NCBI GenBank assembly: GCA_029255685.2
Contig: CM055311.2
Location: 60,353,048-60,417,047, forward strand
DNA from: Silene conica
Taxonomy: Eukaryota; Streptophyta; Magnoliopsida; Caryophyllales; Caryophyllaceae
Length of the DNA stretch: 64,000 bases
Direction of reading: 5' to 3'
Below, one piece after another: positions 1 through 12,605 of the stretch. The number at the start of each line of letters is the position of its first letter. Position 1 is the stretch's first letter. Below the pieces are notes generated by a model, which saw only the letters and a list, made by a program, of their open reading frames with translations, was not told where the DNA came from and made no database searches. The position numbers were made by a program, and so were the translations under genes.

Positions 1-220
1 CTTCTTCATCATTCCTTCACAAATCTTCATAAAACGCTCCAAATTCGTCTCGATTTCTCTCATTTCTTCGCCCCCGCCGTAATACCTACAAAAAGTGGAC
101 ATAATAGGAATATACGAGGAAACGGACGTAAAAACACCTCAAGACACGCAAATCGAGGCCGAATCGTGACCGAAAATAAAGAAAATGTAAAGGAAATGAT
201 GACCAAAATGGAGCTCATCA
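1..220 (-). repeat. Athila 3' LTR, 5' part only
   Basis: These bases match 14087-14306 with a single mismatch near position 112. Base 220 is the LTR start on the minus strand (TGATGAGCTCC). The rest of this LTR lies left of the window. Confidence 0.93.
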
Positions 221-235
221 GAATTCCCCACACTT
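221..235 (-). promoter_or_regulatory. Athila polypurine tract
   Basis: On the minus strand the purine-rich AAGTGTGGGGAATTC directly precedes the LTR start. This is the expected place for plus-strand DNA priming in an LTR retrotransposon, and the GTGTGGGGA core is usual in Athila. Confidence 0.8.
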
Positions 236-2587
236 AAACCTTACTCGTCCTCGAGTAAGAGATCAAGTAACTATATAACCCTTATTAAAAACAAAGAAAC
301 AAACTAACTAGGCTAACTATAAGCCGAATCGGGTTTAGCTACACCCGTAGCCCTTTCAACTCACAATTTGACATTCATGAGGGAGAATGCCCTATTGCAA
401 GGCAAGTAAGGTCTTGCTAAAAAACTTTTGATGCCAACAAGTAAAAACAAAACACGTATAGACAAGCAACATGCATCGGAAAAGAAAGAAGACCGCTTGC
501 CTCATTCAAGCGGCGGAAAACAACTAAAAGGGAACAAATTCAAAGTCGTAAACTCCCTTACAAATATTAATTCTACAAGTCACTAAGGCAAGAAGGATGA
601 CAACAAAACACCGCCAAATCATGCTAAACTAGGCTACTTTCATAACCGTTATCCAAATACTTTTGTCAAGGGCGATCGGATGGAATGGAATGATAATCCC
701 CGCAATGCTAAAGGCAAAAGATACAACAAGTCTAGATTCTTCACAAAGTAAAGGTCATGGGTCGTCCCAATATCGACAAAACGGCAAGGCAAAATTGATT
801 TTTTGGAATGAAATGCTCAAATCAATACAAAATGGTGGATTACAATCAAAACTTGACCTCATTCAATTTTTTTTTTCATTTCTTTTTCATGCCATGAGTT
901 AGGATGGGGTTTGTCCCACGCGTGCTAATGTCCTTTGCTTTCGCCAATCGCTTATTAGGCAACCGGTTAACCTCTAGACAATAGCTTATCGGGGTGACAA
1001 TCACTCTGTCTTTGGGCGGTCGAATTCACAACCAAGTGGGAAGCCAACTCAATGGCTACCCTCCAAAGCACATCAAAGTGGTACGCCTCCACCAAAACAA
1101 CATGTTCTTATTCTTTTTCATCAACCATTTTCTTTTCTTTTTCTTTTTCACTTGAGGTTTCTCCTTTTTTTTTTTTTTTTTTCAAAACATCTCCACTTCT
1201 TACGATCATTGACAAGAGCATTCCAAATTTATTCATGAAAGTTATTTTTGGCTTGCCAAACCGTCAAGTCGAACAAGGTCACCAAGACAAGATAATCAAA
1301 ACCACTTCACATCACGGGGGTGGACAAGGTGACTCACATGCAAACCCTTGACTAGGTATTGGATCATGGTTCGAAAGATACTAGAAAAGCATGACTTAGG
1401 GTGTTTTAAAAATCATTCTGAAAGACAAAGTCATAAGTAGAAGAATTATTTGCAACGGCCTAAACGATTTTGTCAAAGTTCTCAATTAGGCATTTTCAAA
1501 CCATTATCCTAAATGCAACTATGTGCCATGAATGCAACTAATATAGACATGTTATAATGCAAGTGAAACTATCAACCTACATGCCAAACAAAGCTAATGC
1601 ATCTCCTAACAGCACAAAAGCACACAAGCCACACACAATCTCCACAATGTACTCCACATCCTCCAAATACAAGCCCATCCTCCTCATTTGCAACAAAAGA
1701 ATGAAAATGAGAGTGAAATAGAGGTTGGAACGATCATACCGTGGTATCTTCAAGATCCAAAGCGGTGCTCAAGCGAGTGTTATCTATGCGAAAGGAGAGA
1801 AAGCAAACACAAGTATATACAATTCTACACTAATAAGGTAAAAACATGTTTTTGAATTTTTCAAATTTTTCGATTTTTTTGGTATTTTTGAAGTTTTTCA
1901 TACTTACAAAAGCAATCAAATATTCACAAGGTGGATATTTTCCCTCCCCACACTTAAGATTTACATTGTCCTCAATGTAATAAAGTGCAAAGGGGGAAAT
2001 GAAGTAAAAGAACGAAAACAACATGTTTTTGGCTTTTTTGAAATTTTTGAGAAAATAAAAACTTGTTTTTGTATTTTTTTTTGAAATTTTTGAGAAAATA
2101 AAAACTTGTTTTTGTATTTTTTGAAATAAACGGTTCTTCCTCCCCACACTTATTTATATGCATAATGTGAGGAGGAAAACCGGAAAATAAAGAACATATT
2201 TTTGAAAGTTTTTGGTTTTTCAATTTTTTTTGGATTTTTGATTTTTAAGAAGGCATTAAAAACAAAGGTAAACAAAAGAAAAGAAAAACTAAAAACTAGA
2301 CTAAAAGCAAACTAAATGCTCTAAACTACATGTATGCAATCTATATGTGACAATATGATACAAAAATATAAATCTAATGCATCTAAATGAATGCAACTAT
2401 ATGCATCTAAACTAATGATGTGAAAACATGAAAAGGAAACTAAAACTAACTAAGTAAACTAAACTAACTACTCTAAATGCATGCTAAAAAGTAAAATGCA
2501 AACTAAATCGAAATTTGGATTAAGGGAGTTACTTGCTTTGGATTTTTCAATGGGAGCAAAGTCATAACCAACCACCTCCAAAGGTGG
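236..2587 (-). other. Athila 3' untranslated region, no gene seen
   Basis: About 2.3 kb between the third frame and the polypurine tract. It is AT-rich with T-runs and short local duplications, and no frame has recognisable protein content; the short frames here look like chance. Long 3' noncoding stretches are common in Athila elements. Confidence 0.7.
2035..2135. repeat. Short tandem duplication, about 55 bp
   Basis: A T/A-rich unit containing GAGAAAATAAAAACTTG occurs twice in tandem inside the Athila 3' region, near 2050-2080 and 2093-2120. It accounts for the overlapping low-complexity frames on the minus strand. Confidence 0.75.
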
Positions 2588-4306
2588 TCATTCATCACCA
2601 TCATCTTCATCACCATCATCTTCATTACCATCACCGTTCCCATTGCCTCCATCAACGACCATGAAGTCGCTAGGGTTGTTCACGAAATCGCGGAAGGGGG
2701 AGGCATGTGATCCACTAGCTCCCGCATCACCATACCCGCCATGGAAGGATGAATGCCTCGGAGGGCCCGAATCCTCATTTCCCCGAAAGTTGGGGGGAAA
2801 GATCGGGTTTGAAAAATAACCCGGGGCGACGTTAATCTCCCCGTAAAAACGACCCTCAGGAGGCACATAACCCCTATCAGGAGGCATGTAGTATGATGGG
2901 CGACCACCATCCGGATGATGATAACCCTCGCGGACGGACCGATCATAACTCGGAAATGACCCATAAGCTTGATCATGGTAAAGGTAATCAAGCCTATAGG
3001 TCAAATCCCTATGCCGCTCATCGGCTATGGCTTGGCGCTGGTCCGCTAGATCTGATGCACTCTTCATGCCCAAGTCAACTCGGGCCATGAAATCAATAAG
3101 CTCTGGGGGGCATGAGGAAGAAGATGGACCGGAGGCGGAGGTGGATCCCTGGAAGTATGAGGGACCACCCTGAAACTGGGACATGGAAATGGAGGGCTGC
3201 TGAAAAGCCTCAAACTGGAGGTCGGTAGGAGTGGCACCGACTCTATCTCTGGTGTAGACTCTAGGGGCACGTTGGTCTGGTGGGAGGTCCTCGGGGTCCG
3301 CCTCAATATCAAGGAGGTAAGAGGTCTTCCCCGGCACAACTTTCATCAACTCGGTGTTTGGCAAAGGGACTGAATTCTTGAACTTGTTGTCAACCCGAAT
3401 CTGCCAATACTCTTTGCGATCACTGGGGTTATACCGTACCCACCCCAAAGCATCCTGCAAGTATCGGCTAGATAACACATTCTCGCCCTGAATGAAGTCG
3501 ATCGTGAAGTGCCTCTGACAAAGGTTGTTGGCAATCAAGGTGACCATCCCCCCAACACAAATGGGGGTAGTAAGCTGAGGTTGGGATGCCAACCTACTCA
3601 AGTGAAGGGCCATATGGTGAGCAATGTTTAACTTCGGGCCATTAACCAAGTAACAACCAGTTATCTCAAGCTCAGTAGTAGTGAAGTTGTGAGGCTCATC
3701 CCTAGAGAAAACGGTCCACCCCATGAACCTATGCCATATCCTAATCGGTGCCAAATGCACCCTATTAGCCGGTTTCTTTCTGCTTCTATCACTTACAAGA
3801 CCGGTGATGGCTGTCCAGATAAGCTCGGTATCAAAGCCCTCCGGAGGCTTAATGGCTAATTTTCCGTATAGCCCAAAAATCAAAGCAAATTCATCTAAGG
3901 TGAGACGATGTTCCTTATTCATCAATCGGAACTCTAAAAATGCAACTTTCCCCAAAGTTCGGTTCTTAGTCACAACCAAAGAACTCAAAAATTCCCAAGT
4001 TAACCGGGGAGATGTGTGAACCGGTTTTGTCTCATACAAGGTTTTCATACCTAAACCCTCAAAAAGAGCCGCTGTTATTTTCTCAATCCCTAATTCTCTC
4101 AATCCGGCTCTATCAATAAACCTAGTTGGGTGAAGGGGGCGATTCTTAAAATATGTGAAATTACCTTTTTGTTGGATTGAGGCAAAGGTGAGACCGGGAA
4201 AGCAAGGATCCGGGCCAATGTTGCCACTCCCCATTACATTTTCGAACTCTTGCTCAACCAAAGGGTCGTGCCTTGATTTGGATCGCCTTTCTGTTCTTCC
4301 CGACAT
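2588..4306 (-). CDS. Athila third open reading frame (ORF-1/env-position protein)
   Basis: An open frame downstream of pol with the character of the Athila ORF-1/plant transposon protein family: a conserved core around LTWEFLSSLVV and LTLDEFALIFGL in the first third, then a low-complexity tail rich in Gly, Ser, Pro and Tyr ending in an Asp/Glu run. The frame stays open upstream to 4492, but I place the start at 4306 (MSGRTERR) because the upstream residues are a biased Phe/Ser/Pro stretch read from UTR-like DNA. That gives about 572 codons. The position after pol is where env-like genes sit in Athila; I see no convincing signal peptide or membrane anchor from the 4306 start, so an envelope role is not supported by sequence alone. 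Confidence 0.75.
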   Translation of the reverse strand: MSGRTERRSKSRHDPLVEQEFENVMGSGNIGPDPCFPGLTFASIQQKGNFTYFKNRPLHPTRFIDRAGLRELGIEKITAALFEGLGMKTLYETKPVHTSPRLTWEFLSSLVVTKNRTLGKVAFLEFRLMNKEHRLTLDEFALIFGLYGKLAIKPPEGFDTELIWTAITGLVSDRSRKKPANRVHLAPIRIWHRFMGWTVFSRDEPHNFTTTELEITGCYLVNGPKLNIAHHMALHLSRLASQPQLTTPICVGGMVTLIANNLCQRHFTIDFIQGENVLSSRYLQDALGWVRYNPSDRKEYWQIRVDNKFKNSVPLPNTELMKVVPGKTSYLLDIEADPEDLPPDQRAPRVYTRDRVGATPTDLQFEAFQQPSISMSQFQGGPSYFQGSTSASGPSSSSCPPELIDFMARVDLGMKSASDLADQRQAIADERHRDLTYRLDYLYHDQAYGSFPSYDRSVREGYHHPDGGRPSYYMPPDRGYVPPEGRFYGEINVAPGYFSNPIFPPNFRGNEDSGPPRHSSFHGGYGDAGASGSHASPFRDFVNNPSDFMVVDGGNGNGDGNEDDGDEDDGDE

Positions 4307-4509
4307 GGTTAATTGAAGGATAAGGTGATGAGGGAATAAAGGGGGTTTTGATTTGAGAGAGTTTGGTGAAGTTTGGGGGTGTTTTTGAAGGTTAGGGATG
4401 AATGGGAGGTGAGGAAATAAGGAAGAGAGTGGAAGAAATGAAGGGAAATGAAGAAGAAATGAGGTAGAAATGAAGAAAAGAAGGGGATTCACGAGCTCTT
4501 AAAACGCGA

Positions 4510-5108
4510 CAGAACACTCCCAGCCGGTCCAGGACCGGCGGGCCGGTCGACCGGCTGAGAGTGAGGGTTTGGTATTTTTCGCTTTTTCGAAATTTTTCCA
4601 AAGGTAGTTGATCCTGAGCCGGCGGACCGGCTGCCGGCCGACCGGCTCAAAGTCAGTCTTCATCATCCTTCGTCTTCTCTTCTTCTTCTCTTTCAACTCA
4701 CAAAACACTCCCAGCCGGCGGACCGGCTGCCGGCCGACCGGCTGGGGTCTTCTTCATCTTCTTCTTTTTCTTCAACTTGGTTCACTTACAAAAACTCCCA
4801 GCCGGCGGACCGGCTGCCGGCCTACCGGCTGGGGATTCCTTCTCCTTGCTTTTTCTTCACTTGGGTTCACACGACACATGATTCTCAGCCGGTGGACCGG
4901 CTGCCGGCCTACCGGCTGGGAATCACTTCCTCTTGAATTTCGATTTTTGAATAAGTACTCGTCTTCTCAGCCGGTTGACCGGCTGCCGGTTTGGTACAGG
5001 CTGGGGATGCAAAATCTGAAATCTTCCCAAATAAACTATCAAAAACAGAAATGTGTCCAGGGCCTCCCAGCCGGTAGGGTACCGTCGGCCGGTGGGCCGG
5101 CTGGGAGT
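4510..5108. repeat. Seven GC-rich palindromic repeats between pol and third frame
   Basis: A core built from CAGCCGG...CCGGCTG (for example CCGGCTGCCGG in the centre) recurs at about 4522, 4614, 4710, 4797, 4886, 4965 and 5066. Spacing is 80-100 bases, and the spacers are T/C-rich. The same core occurs in the element's LTR at 13620-14075. Each core can fold on itself. Confidence 0.9.
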
Positions 5109-5383
5109 ACTTGTACACAATTTCGAGAAATAATTTAATTTGAACATAAAAATCAACTTTGCCTACAACGATTTTGCCAATATTCCTCCGACTACACTCA
5201 TGAATCATCCACCAACAAGCAACAAACATATCCAAATATCTTATGCAATCTAAAAATTAAACTAAAAACCGAACTAACAAAGAAACTAACATGAAAACTA
5301 GATGAACTAAAGGGAACTAATACTTACAACCGGTGGTTATTGAGTGACTCCACCAAACCTTTCATGATCAAACTTCCTTGAAA

Positions 5384-8319
5384 TCAATCCTCCTCGGGGA
5401 GTGGGTCCCCGAGGTCAACAACTTCGACGGTGCCTTTGGAGTCTCCTTGATAATAGCGCTTAATTCGATGCCCGTTGACTTTGAAGGTGCCACCGCCTTC
5501 ACTCCAAAGTTCAAAGGCCCCATGAGGTGAAATATCCATCACTTTGAAGGGCCCGGACCATCGTGATCTAAGCTTCCCCGGAAAGTTTTTGACTCTTGAA
5601 TTGAAGAGGAGAACAAGGTCTCCTATGCTCACATTCTTCTTCACTAGCTTGGCATCATGCCACTTCTTCGTTTGCTCCTTATAGAGTTTTGAACTCTCAT
5701 AAGCTTCATATCTAAGCTCCTCAAGCTCACTCATTTGAAAGAACCTTTTCTCCCCGGCCATGTCTAAATTGAAGTTCATCTCCTTCAAGGCCCACCAAGC
5801 CTTGTGCTCAAGCTCCACCGGGAGGTGGCAAACTTTCCCGTACACAAGCTTGTAGGGAGTCATTCCTATAGGAGTTTTGTAGGCCGTCCTCAAAGCCCAT
5901 AGCACATCATTCAATTTTTGGGACCAATCTTTCCGGTTCTTTTGCACCACCTTCTCTAGAATAGCCTTGACTTGACGATTTGAAACCTCCACTTGCCCAC
6001 TAGTTTGAGGATGGTAGGCAAGTGCTACCTTGTGGGTCACTCCATAGGAGGCTAGGAGGGCTTTGAATGTATGTTTCCGGAAGTGAGAACCTCCGTCACT
6101 TATCACTATTCGGGGTACACCAAAACGGGGAAAGATGATGGTCTTGAAGAGCTTTACCACTACCTTGGAGTCATTGGTGGGGGAGGCAACCGCCTCAATA
6201 CATTTCGAGACATAATCCACGGCTACTAAGATGTACTCATTCCCGCATGAATTGGGGAAAGGTCCCATGAAGTCAATCCCCCAACAATCAAACAACTCAA
6301 TCTCCAAGATGGTTTTTAGGGGCATCTCATTCCTTTTACCGATGTTGCCCGACCTTTGACAAGCATCACAAGATCTAACAACATCGTGAATGTCTTTGAA
6401 CATTGAAGGCCAAAAGAACCCTCCTTGAAGAACCTTGGCTATAGTCCGTGAAGCCGCCAAGTGCCCTCCATAGGCGGAGTTGTGAAGCCTATCAACAATT
6501 TCGAGCCCCTCTTCCTTTGATACACATCTCCTCAAGAGCCCATCCCCACACTTCTTGAAAAGGTAGGGATCATCCCAAAAATATCTCTTAGCATCAACCT
6601 TCAACTTTCTCCTTTCTCTTGCTTCCAACTCCTCCGGGATAAAGCCATTAACAAGATAATTGGCAATATCCGCAAACCAAGGCAACTTATTGCCTATTGC
6701 CATCAAACTATCCTCACGCAACCTTTCATTGATTGGGCCATCTCTATCATGCAAACCATGATCCTCAAAAGTCAATCTAGACAAGTGGTCCGCAACCACA
6801 TTCTCCGACCCCGACTTGTCTCTTATCTCTAGATCAAATTCTTGGAGTAAAAGAACCCATCTCAAGAGTCTTGGCTTGGCATCTTTCTTCAACATTAATT
6901 GCCTCAAAGCGGTGTGATCGGAGTACACCACCACTTTAGATCCCATGAGATATTGCCTAAACTTCTCAATGGCATGCACGATTGCCAACATCTCCTTTTC
7001 GGTCGTGGAATACTTTGCTTGAGTTGAATCAAGAGTCTTGCTTGAATAGTATATCACGTGGTGTTTCCTATCCACAACTTGACCTAGGACCGCTCCTACC
7101 GCGTAGTCGGATGCGTCACACATAATCTCAAAAGGCAATCCCCAATCCGGAGCACGAATAATAGGAGCCGTCACAAGTGCTTCTTTGATCCTAGCAAAGG
7201 CTTCAAGACAATCATTAGTAAACAAAAAGGGAGCATCCTTGAGAAGAAGAGAAGTCAATGGTTTGGCAATTTTGGAAAAATCTTTGATAAAACGCCGGTA
7301 AAAGCCGGCATGTCCAAGAAAACTCCTCACCCCTTTCACATTGGTGGGGGGTGACAAGTTCTCAATGACCGCCACTTTTGCACCATCAACTTCTATGCCC
7401 CTCTTGGACACTATGTGACCGAGCACAATCCCCTCCTCTACCATGAAATGGCATTTCTCCCAATTTAGGACAAGATTGTGCTCCTCACATCTTTTCAACA
7501 CATTTACAAGATTAGAAAGCCCTAGGTCAAATGAATCACCATGAACACTAAAATCGTCCATAAAAACCTCCATAGATTTCTCAAGGAAATCGGCAAAGAT
7601 GGCCATCATGCACCTTTGAAAGGTGCCGGGTGCATTACACAACCCGAATGGCATCCGCCGATAAGCATACACACCTTGGGGGCATGTAAAAGTTGTTTTC
7701 TCTTGGTCTTCCGGGTGAATAGGTATTTGAAAAAACCCGGAATAACCGTCAAGAAAACAATAGTACGAATGCCCCGCAAGCCTCTCTAGCATTTGATCAA
7801 TGAAGGGGATTGGGAAATGGTCTTTGAGAGTGGCCGCGTTCAACTTACGGTAATCGATACACATCCTCCACCCCGTCACCGGACGAGTCGGTAGGAGAGT
7901 CCCATCCTCTTGTGTAACCAAAGTTACACCCCCCTTCTTGGGGACAACATGGACGGGGCTCACCCACCGGCTATCCGTGATCTCATATATGATTCCGGCC
8001 TCAAGCAATTTAAGGACTTCACTCTTCACTACATCCGCCATTTTCGGATTCAATCTCCTTTGACCTTCCACTCTAGGTCGACTCCCTTCCTCTAGAATTA
8101 TTCTATGCATGCAAAGGTTCGGGCTTAGCCCCTTGATGTCATCAAGGCTATACCCCAATGAGCTCCTATGATCCTTTAAAGTTGAAATGAGTTTGGATTC
8201 TTGTTGCTCATTGAGGTTGGCATTGATGATCACCGGGTAAGCCTCTCCCTCCCCAAGAAAGGCATACTTGAGGGAGGGAGGAAGGGTTTTGAGTTGTACC
8301 TTTGGAGGGAGCATTCCCT
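5384..8319 (-). CDS. Athila pol: reverse transcriptase, RNase H, integrase
   Basis: A long open frame with gypsy-type pol domains in order: reverse transcriptase in roughly residues 130-330 (FMDDFSV at the active site, YRRMPFGLCNAPGTFQ before it), RNase H around 425-545 (CDASDYAVGAVLG, STTEKEMLAIV, YSDHTAL), and integrase from about 640 with an HHCC zinc-binding region ending CDACQR, core acidic residues in GIDFMGPF, VISDGGSHF and the GQVEVSNRQVK helix, and a C-terminal WSGPFKV module. No chromodomain is visible, as expected outside chromoviruses. The open frame runs on to 8344, but its first eight codons lie inside the inserted solo LTR, so that apparent start is an artefact. The protein copies RNA to DNA and integrates it. 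Confidence 0.9.
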
Positions 8320-9316
8320 TGTGGGGAATAAAACGCGTATTCACCCTAAATTTGCAGGATTATAATGAAATATGCAATTGTGAATATCGTCATAAGATTA
8401 AAAACATGAGAAAAGAAGTACAACCTTTAGTCCTCGCGCAAAAGGCCTAAGAACAGGAATTAATGCAAATTCTCTCCTATAACTTGCACCCAAGACTTAG
8501 TTTGAGACGTGGCCGCGTGTGCTAGAAATCCTCTCCAATTGCCTTGCAATATAGGGAGAGCCCTTGAGGTTTTAGATGTGAGATCTGAGGTTTTGGGAGA
8601 AGAATGCTCTCAAACCCTAATTTTACCCTGAGATAAATTAACAGTGCACCAAGAGTCACTGACATAAGGAGAAAAACTCTCCTTATGTAGTCTCTAGGTT
8701 TCGGCCGAATTGGAGATGGGGTAGGAGTGGGCTTTCCACTCTTACCTTATTCTAATTCGTGATTCGACCCATTTAGCTTTAAGTTGTTCGCGGGTTTTAT
8801 TTATAAATCGTAACATGTTATCAGATATTAATACAGTCGATATATTAATAATGGTCTGACAAAATACGATATTGTATAATTACCCAAATTAATATAACTG
8901 TTTATATTAATACGCGAATACAATATTTAATTAAATATAACCGTTTATATTTAATTTACGAATTAATCTTGTAATCCGTATTAGCTAAAATTATTTAATC
9001 CGTATTAAATAATAATCTCAACATCTTATTGACTAATTTAATAGTCAATACCTCTGACTAACCGTTTAGTCATATCCGGCAAAATGTGACTGTATTTTCA
9101 TACCTTCACATCTCTCAAACGTGTCCTATAGGTGTGACGTATAGGGACCAGTTGATCACCGCCATCCGTATGACAATAACGTCAAACTTATCTAGCAAGC
9201 CAACCGTTATTGATAAACGTGGATCAACTGGTAATAATACAGAAGTATGCCCTTGTGATCCTTAAAGAGATTTAATAAGTCATTGTACTTAATTGTCAAG
9301 GACACCAGCCCCAACA
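8320..9316 (-). mobile_element. Copia-type solo LTR inserted in the Athila
   Basis: A 997-bp LTR with ends TGTTGGGG (at 9316, minus strand) and CCCCACA (at 8320), flanked by the perfect 5-bp duplication TCCCT at 8315-8319 and 9317-9321. It has no internal coding domain, so it is a solo LTR. A diagnostic stretch near its 5' end (CACCTATAGGA and TTTGACGTTATTGTCATA) is shared with LTRs at 56220-57078 and 61893-62926. The insertion is younger than the Athila. Confidence 0.92.
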
Positions 9317-12300
9317 TCCCTCCACCTTCTCAACTTCCTCATCTTCTAGCTCAATGTTCTCATCCATTTCCTTGTCTTCACTAGTTGTGATGCCACATAA
9401 TTGTTCCATGTGGCCTTCCTCCTCTTCTTCCATCTCTACCATCTCCCTTACCACTTGCTCCACAATGTCCAATGTAAATGCCTCATCATGCTTTGGACCT
9501 TTCATCATAGTAGGTAGATTAAACTCAATTTTGTCATCCCCAACTCTAAAGGTAAGCCGCCCATTCTTAACGTCTATCAAGACGCCTCCGGTAGCCAAGA
9601 AAGGCCTACCAAGGATGATGGGAGTGTGGCTATCCTCCGGAATATCAAGGACGACAAAATCGGCGGGAATCAAATGCTTACCCACCTTGACGGGTACATC
9701 CTCAAGCACTCCCAAAGGGCGCTTGACGGACCTATCCGCCAATTGGAGGGTGATACTTGTAGGAACTAAATCATTCGAGCCAATTCTTTTTGCAACTTTC
9801 AAAGGAAGTACACTTACACTAGCTCCTAAATCACAAAGGGCACGAGAGATTGGAATGCCACCAACTATGCAAGGGATAGAGAAACTCCCCGGATCACCAA
9901 GTTTCTTTGGCTCCTTTTGGAGGAGAAGTGCACTACACTCCTCCCTCATAGCCATTACTTCTTGGTCACCCAAGGTTCTCTTGCCCGACAAGATTTCTTT
10001 TAAAAATTTGGAGTAAGTTGGCATATTCAATATCACCTCCGTAAAGGGAAGAGTCACTTCAAGTTTTTCAATCATTTTACAAAAATTTGTGAACTTGAAG
10101 TTTTCCTTTCCCTTCAAAGCCCTTGAAGGATAAGGCAAGCTAGTTGGTTGAGGGTTAGATAGTACCTTGGTGGGTGTTGGTTTGCTTGTTACCTTAGTAG
10201 TTGGTTTTGGAACCAACTCCTCTTGTCTAGCATCCACCTCCTCCAAGATAACTTCATCTTCTTTCTCCTCATAAGGGAGGTCCTCCACATAAAAGTCATC
10301 ATCCCTTGAATTGCCACCATCAACTTCTTTTCCTTTGTCTTTCACAAGTTCCAAGATAGGCTCCTCGTCACCATAGTTGTAGTCTTTGTACGGGTCCTCT
10401 AGCTCCGTTCCACTTCTCAAAATCACCGCATGTGCTTGGTGATTGTGTGATGCATCTTTGGAACTTTGACCTTGGGCAAGGAAGCCGCCCGGTGGCCTTT
10501 GTGGATTGGCTAGAGCTTGAGAGGCAACTCGAGCCTCCATTTCCCGTATCTCCCTTTGGTTGGCACTCTTCAAATTAGCCATCTCTTGGGTATGAGTTGC
10601 TTGCATGTTCTTGACAAGCTTCAATAACTCACCCACTTGGGAATCACTAGTATCTTGGTGAGGTGCATTGGTGAGGGGCAAGGGGAATCCATAATCATTC
10701 CTTGCACCCTCACCTTGAGAGTTGCCCTTCGGAACTTGATTGTTGAAGTTTTGGCCTTGATTGTTTGGTGGAAAGTTTTGGTTGAAATTTTGATTGTAAT
10801 TTGGGTTGTTGGGATTTTGTGGGTTGTGGTTGTAGTTGGTTTGATTTTGATTGGGGTTGTTTTGAAATGGTGGTGGATTGAAGCTTTGGTTTTGGTGTTG
10901 GTTGTAGTTTGGGTTGTTGTTGAAATTTGGATTGAAATTTTGTGGATTTTGGTTGTTTTGGAAATTGGGGTTGAAGTTTGGATCATTGAAACCTTGTTGA
11001 AAGCCTTGATTGGCTTGATTAGATTGGTTGCCTTGGTAGAAATTATTGTTGTTGAAATTGTTCCTTGGGTTGAAGTTTCCACCCCTTGGTTGAAAACCGG
11101 GGGGGTTTTGCCCTTGAGGTTGTTGAATTTGATGAGGATTCAACACATTGGTGCTTTTGTAACTCATATAAGGACTACCTCTAATCCCTTGGTGATAGTA
11201 GTTTGAGTTGGGGTTGAAAGTATTTTGGTTTCTAGGATTGTTGAATGCTTGAAAAGCATACAATTCTTCCTCACTTCCACTTCCCTCAATTGAGTTGTTT
11301 GCACAAACTTCAAATGTGTGCCCATTTCCTCCGCATAAATCACATGTGGCAACACTATTTACTTGGTACATCCCCGGGACATTGCTCTTGGTGTCTTTGC
11401 TAGTGGAGCCCTTTGTCAATTCCTCCAATTTCTTGGTTAACATGTCCAACTTGGCATTGGTTTCTTCGTTTGCTTTAGCATTGGAAAGGTGCTCACTAGG
11501 GTACTTACTACTCTTCCTCAAGACATTCCCCCTAGTACCATAGTTTTCCTCCGAATCAACAATCTTCTTGATGAGTTCCGTTTCTTCCTCATGTGGCAAG
11601 TGGTCAAAGCTACCACCCGCCGATGCATTAACCATTTCTTTAGTCCGGGAGAGAAGAGTTTGAAAAAAAGTTTGGGTTGTGTACCAAGGTGGTATCCCGT
11701 GGTGTGGGCACTTGGCTAGCAAATCTTGGTATCTATCCCAAGCTTCTCCCAAAGATTCTCCCTCGTCTTGTTGAAACTGAGTTATCTCATTCCGGAGCAT
11801 CGCAGTCTTGGAGGATGGGTAGTACTTGGCAAGGAAAGCCGTTGTCAAGTCGTCCCATGTGGTGAATGTATTTGGAGCATGGACATTTAGCCACCTATCG
11901 GCCTTGTCGGTTAAGGAATAGGGGAAAAGCATAAGCCTTAGTGTCTCCTCGGGTACTCCGGTTTTCTTTATCATCGCGACTTTACCCTTGAACTTTCTCA
12001 AGTGCCCATGAGCATCTTCGTGGGAAGCCCCGCTAAAGGCATTCTTTTCGATTGAACTCATTTGCGAAGGGTGTATTTCGAAATTTTGAGGAACAAGGAC
12101 CCCGAAGTTGATTGGATTGGTGGTGTCATTGTGATTGGGCCGGTTATGATCACGAAGAGCGGCTATTATGTGAATTGGATGGTTGTTTGGAAAGTGTGGT
12201 GATTGTGGTGGTGATTGATAAAACGGATTGTCAAAACTTTCGGATGTTGGGCTAGGATTGCTTTGATTGGGACTTGGTGGTTCGGATGAAGAGGGGTTGT

Positions 12301-12433
12301 TTTGGCTAGTAGATGCTTGGGATGCAATTCTTACCCTTGCAATGGTCTTCCTCCTTAAAGCCCGAAAGAGCCTCTCCGGTTCGGAAGATGACAACAAAGA
12401 GTTAGAGTCACCCCTAGGCATAAAACTTAGCAA
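9317..12433 (-). CDS. Athila gag and aspartic protease
   Basis: A frame of about 1038 codons. The gag capsid-type core lies in roughly residues 115-300 (LMLFPYSLTDKADRWLN, then the DDLTTAFLAKYYP helix). A CCHC zinc knuckle (CDLCGGNGHTFEVC) is near residue 365, followed by a long Asn/Gln/Pro-rich linker. The C-terminal third holds an aspartic-protease domain with CDLGASVSVLP at the catalytic loop and ILGRPFL downstream. Gag packages the RNA and the protease cleaves the polyprotein. The reading frame ends in the solo LTR, whose first bases add a short unrelated tail. Confidence 0.9.
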
Positions 12434-12583
12434 ACAAATTAGTCGTCCTAGTGCTTGTTAAACACTAGGGTGAGCAATAAAACAAGCACTCTACAATTAA
12501 CTACCAAATCTTTGATCAAAACAAAACAAGTTCAACTAACTCTAGACTAAAACTAAAACTAAACTACACAACTTCTAAACACC
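12434..12583 (-). other. Athila 5' leader
   Basis: Untranslated stretch between primer-binding site and gag start, A/T-rich, with no frame of interest. Confidence 0.6.
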
Positions 12584-12602
12584 TTCCCCGGCAACGGCGC
12601 CA
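12584..12602 (-). promoter_or_regulatory. Primer-binding site, tRNA-Asp type
   Basis: On the minus strand TGGCGCCGTTGCCGGGGAA lies three bases inside the LTR end. It is complementary to a tRNA 3' end closing in CGGCGCCA, the tRNA-Asp type used by Athila and relatives. Confidence 0.9.
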
Positions 12603-12605
12603 TTT

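Noticed and set aside
4510-5108. Palindromic repeats with regular spacers resembling a CRISPR array
   Set aside because: The repeats vary, the spacers are related T/C-rich sequence, the context is a plant retrotransposon and no cas gene exists.
8320-8344. Apparent start codon of the pol frame
   Set aside because: It lies inside the inserted solo LTR whose boundary is fixed by the TCCCT duplication.
9354-10016. 220-codon plus-strand frame
   Set aside because: Antisense shadow of the gag-protease frame with no motif of its own.
10637-11206. 189-codon plus-strand frame rich in Val/Ile/Leu
   Set aside because: It is the reverse of the Asn/Gln-rich gag linker; composition alone keeps it open.
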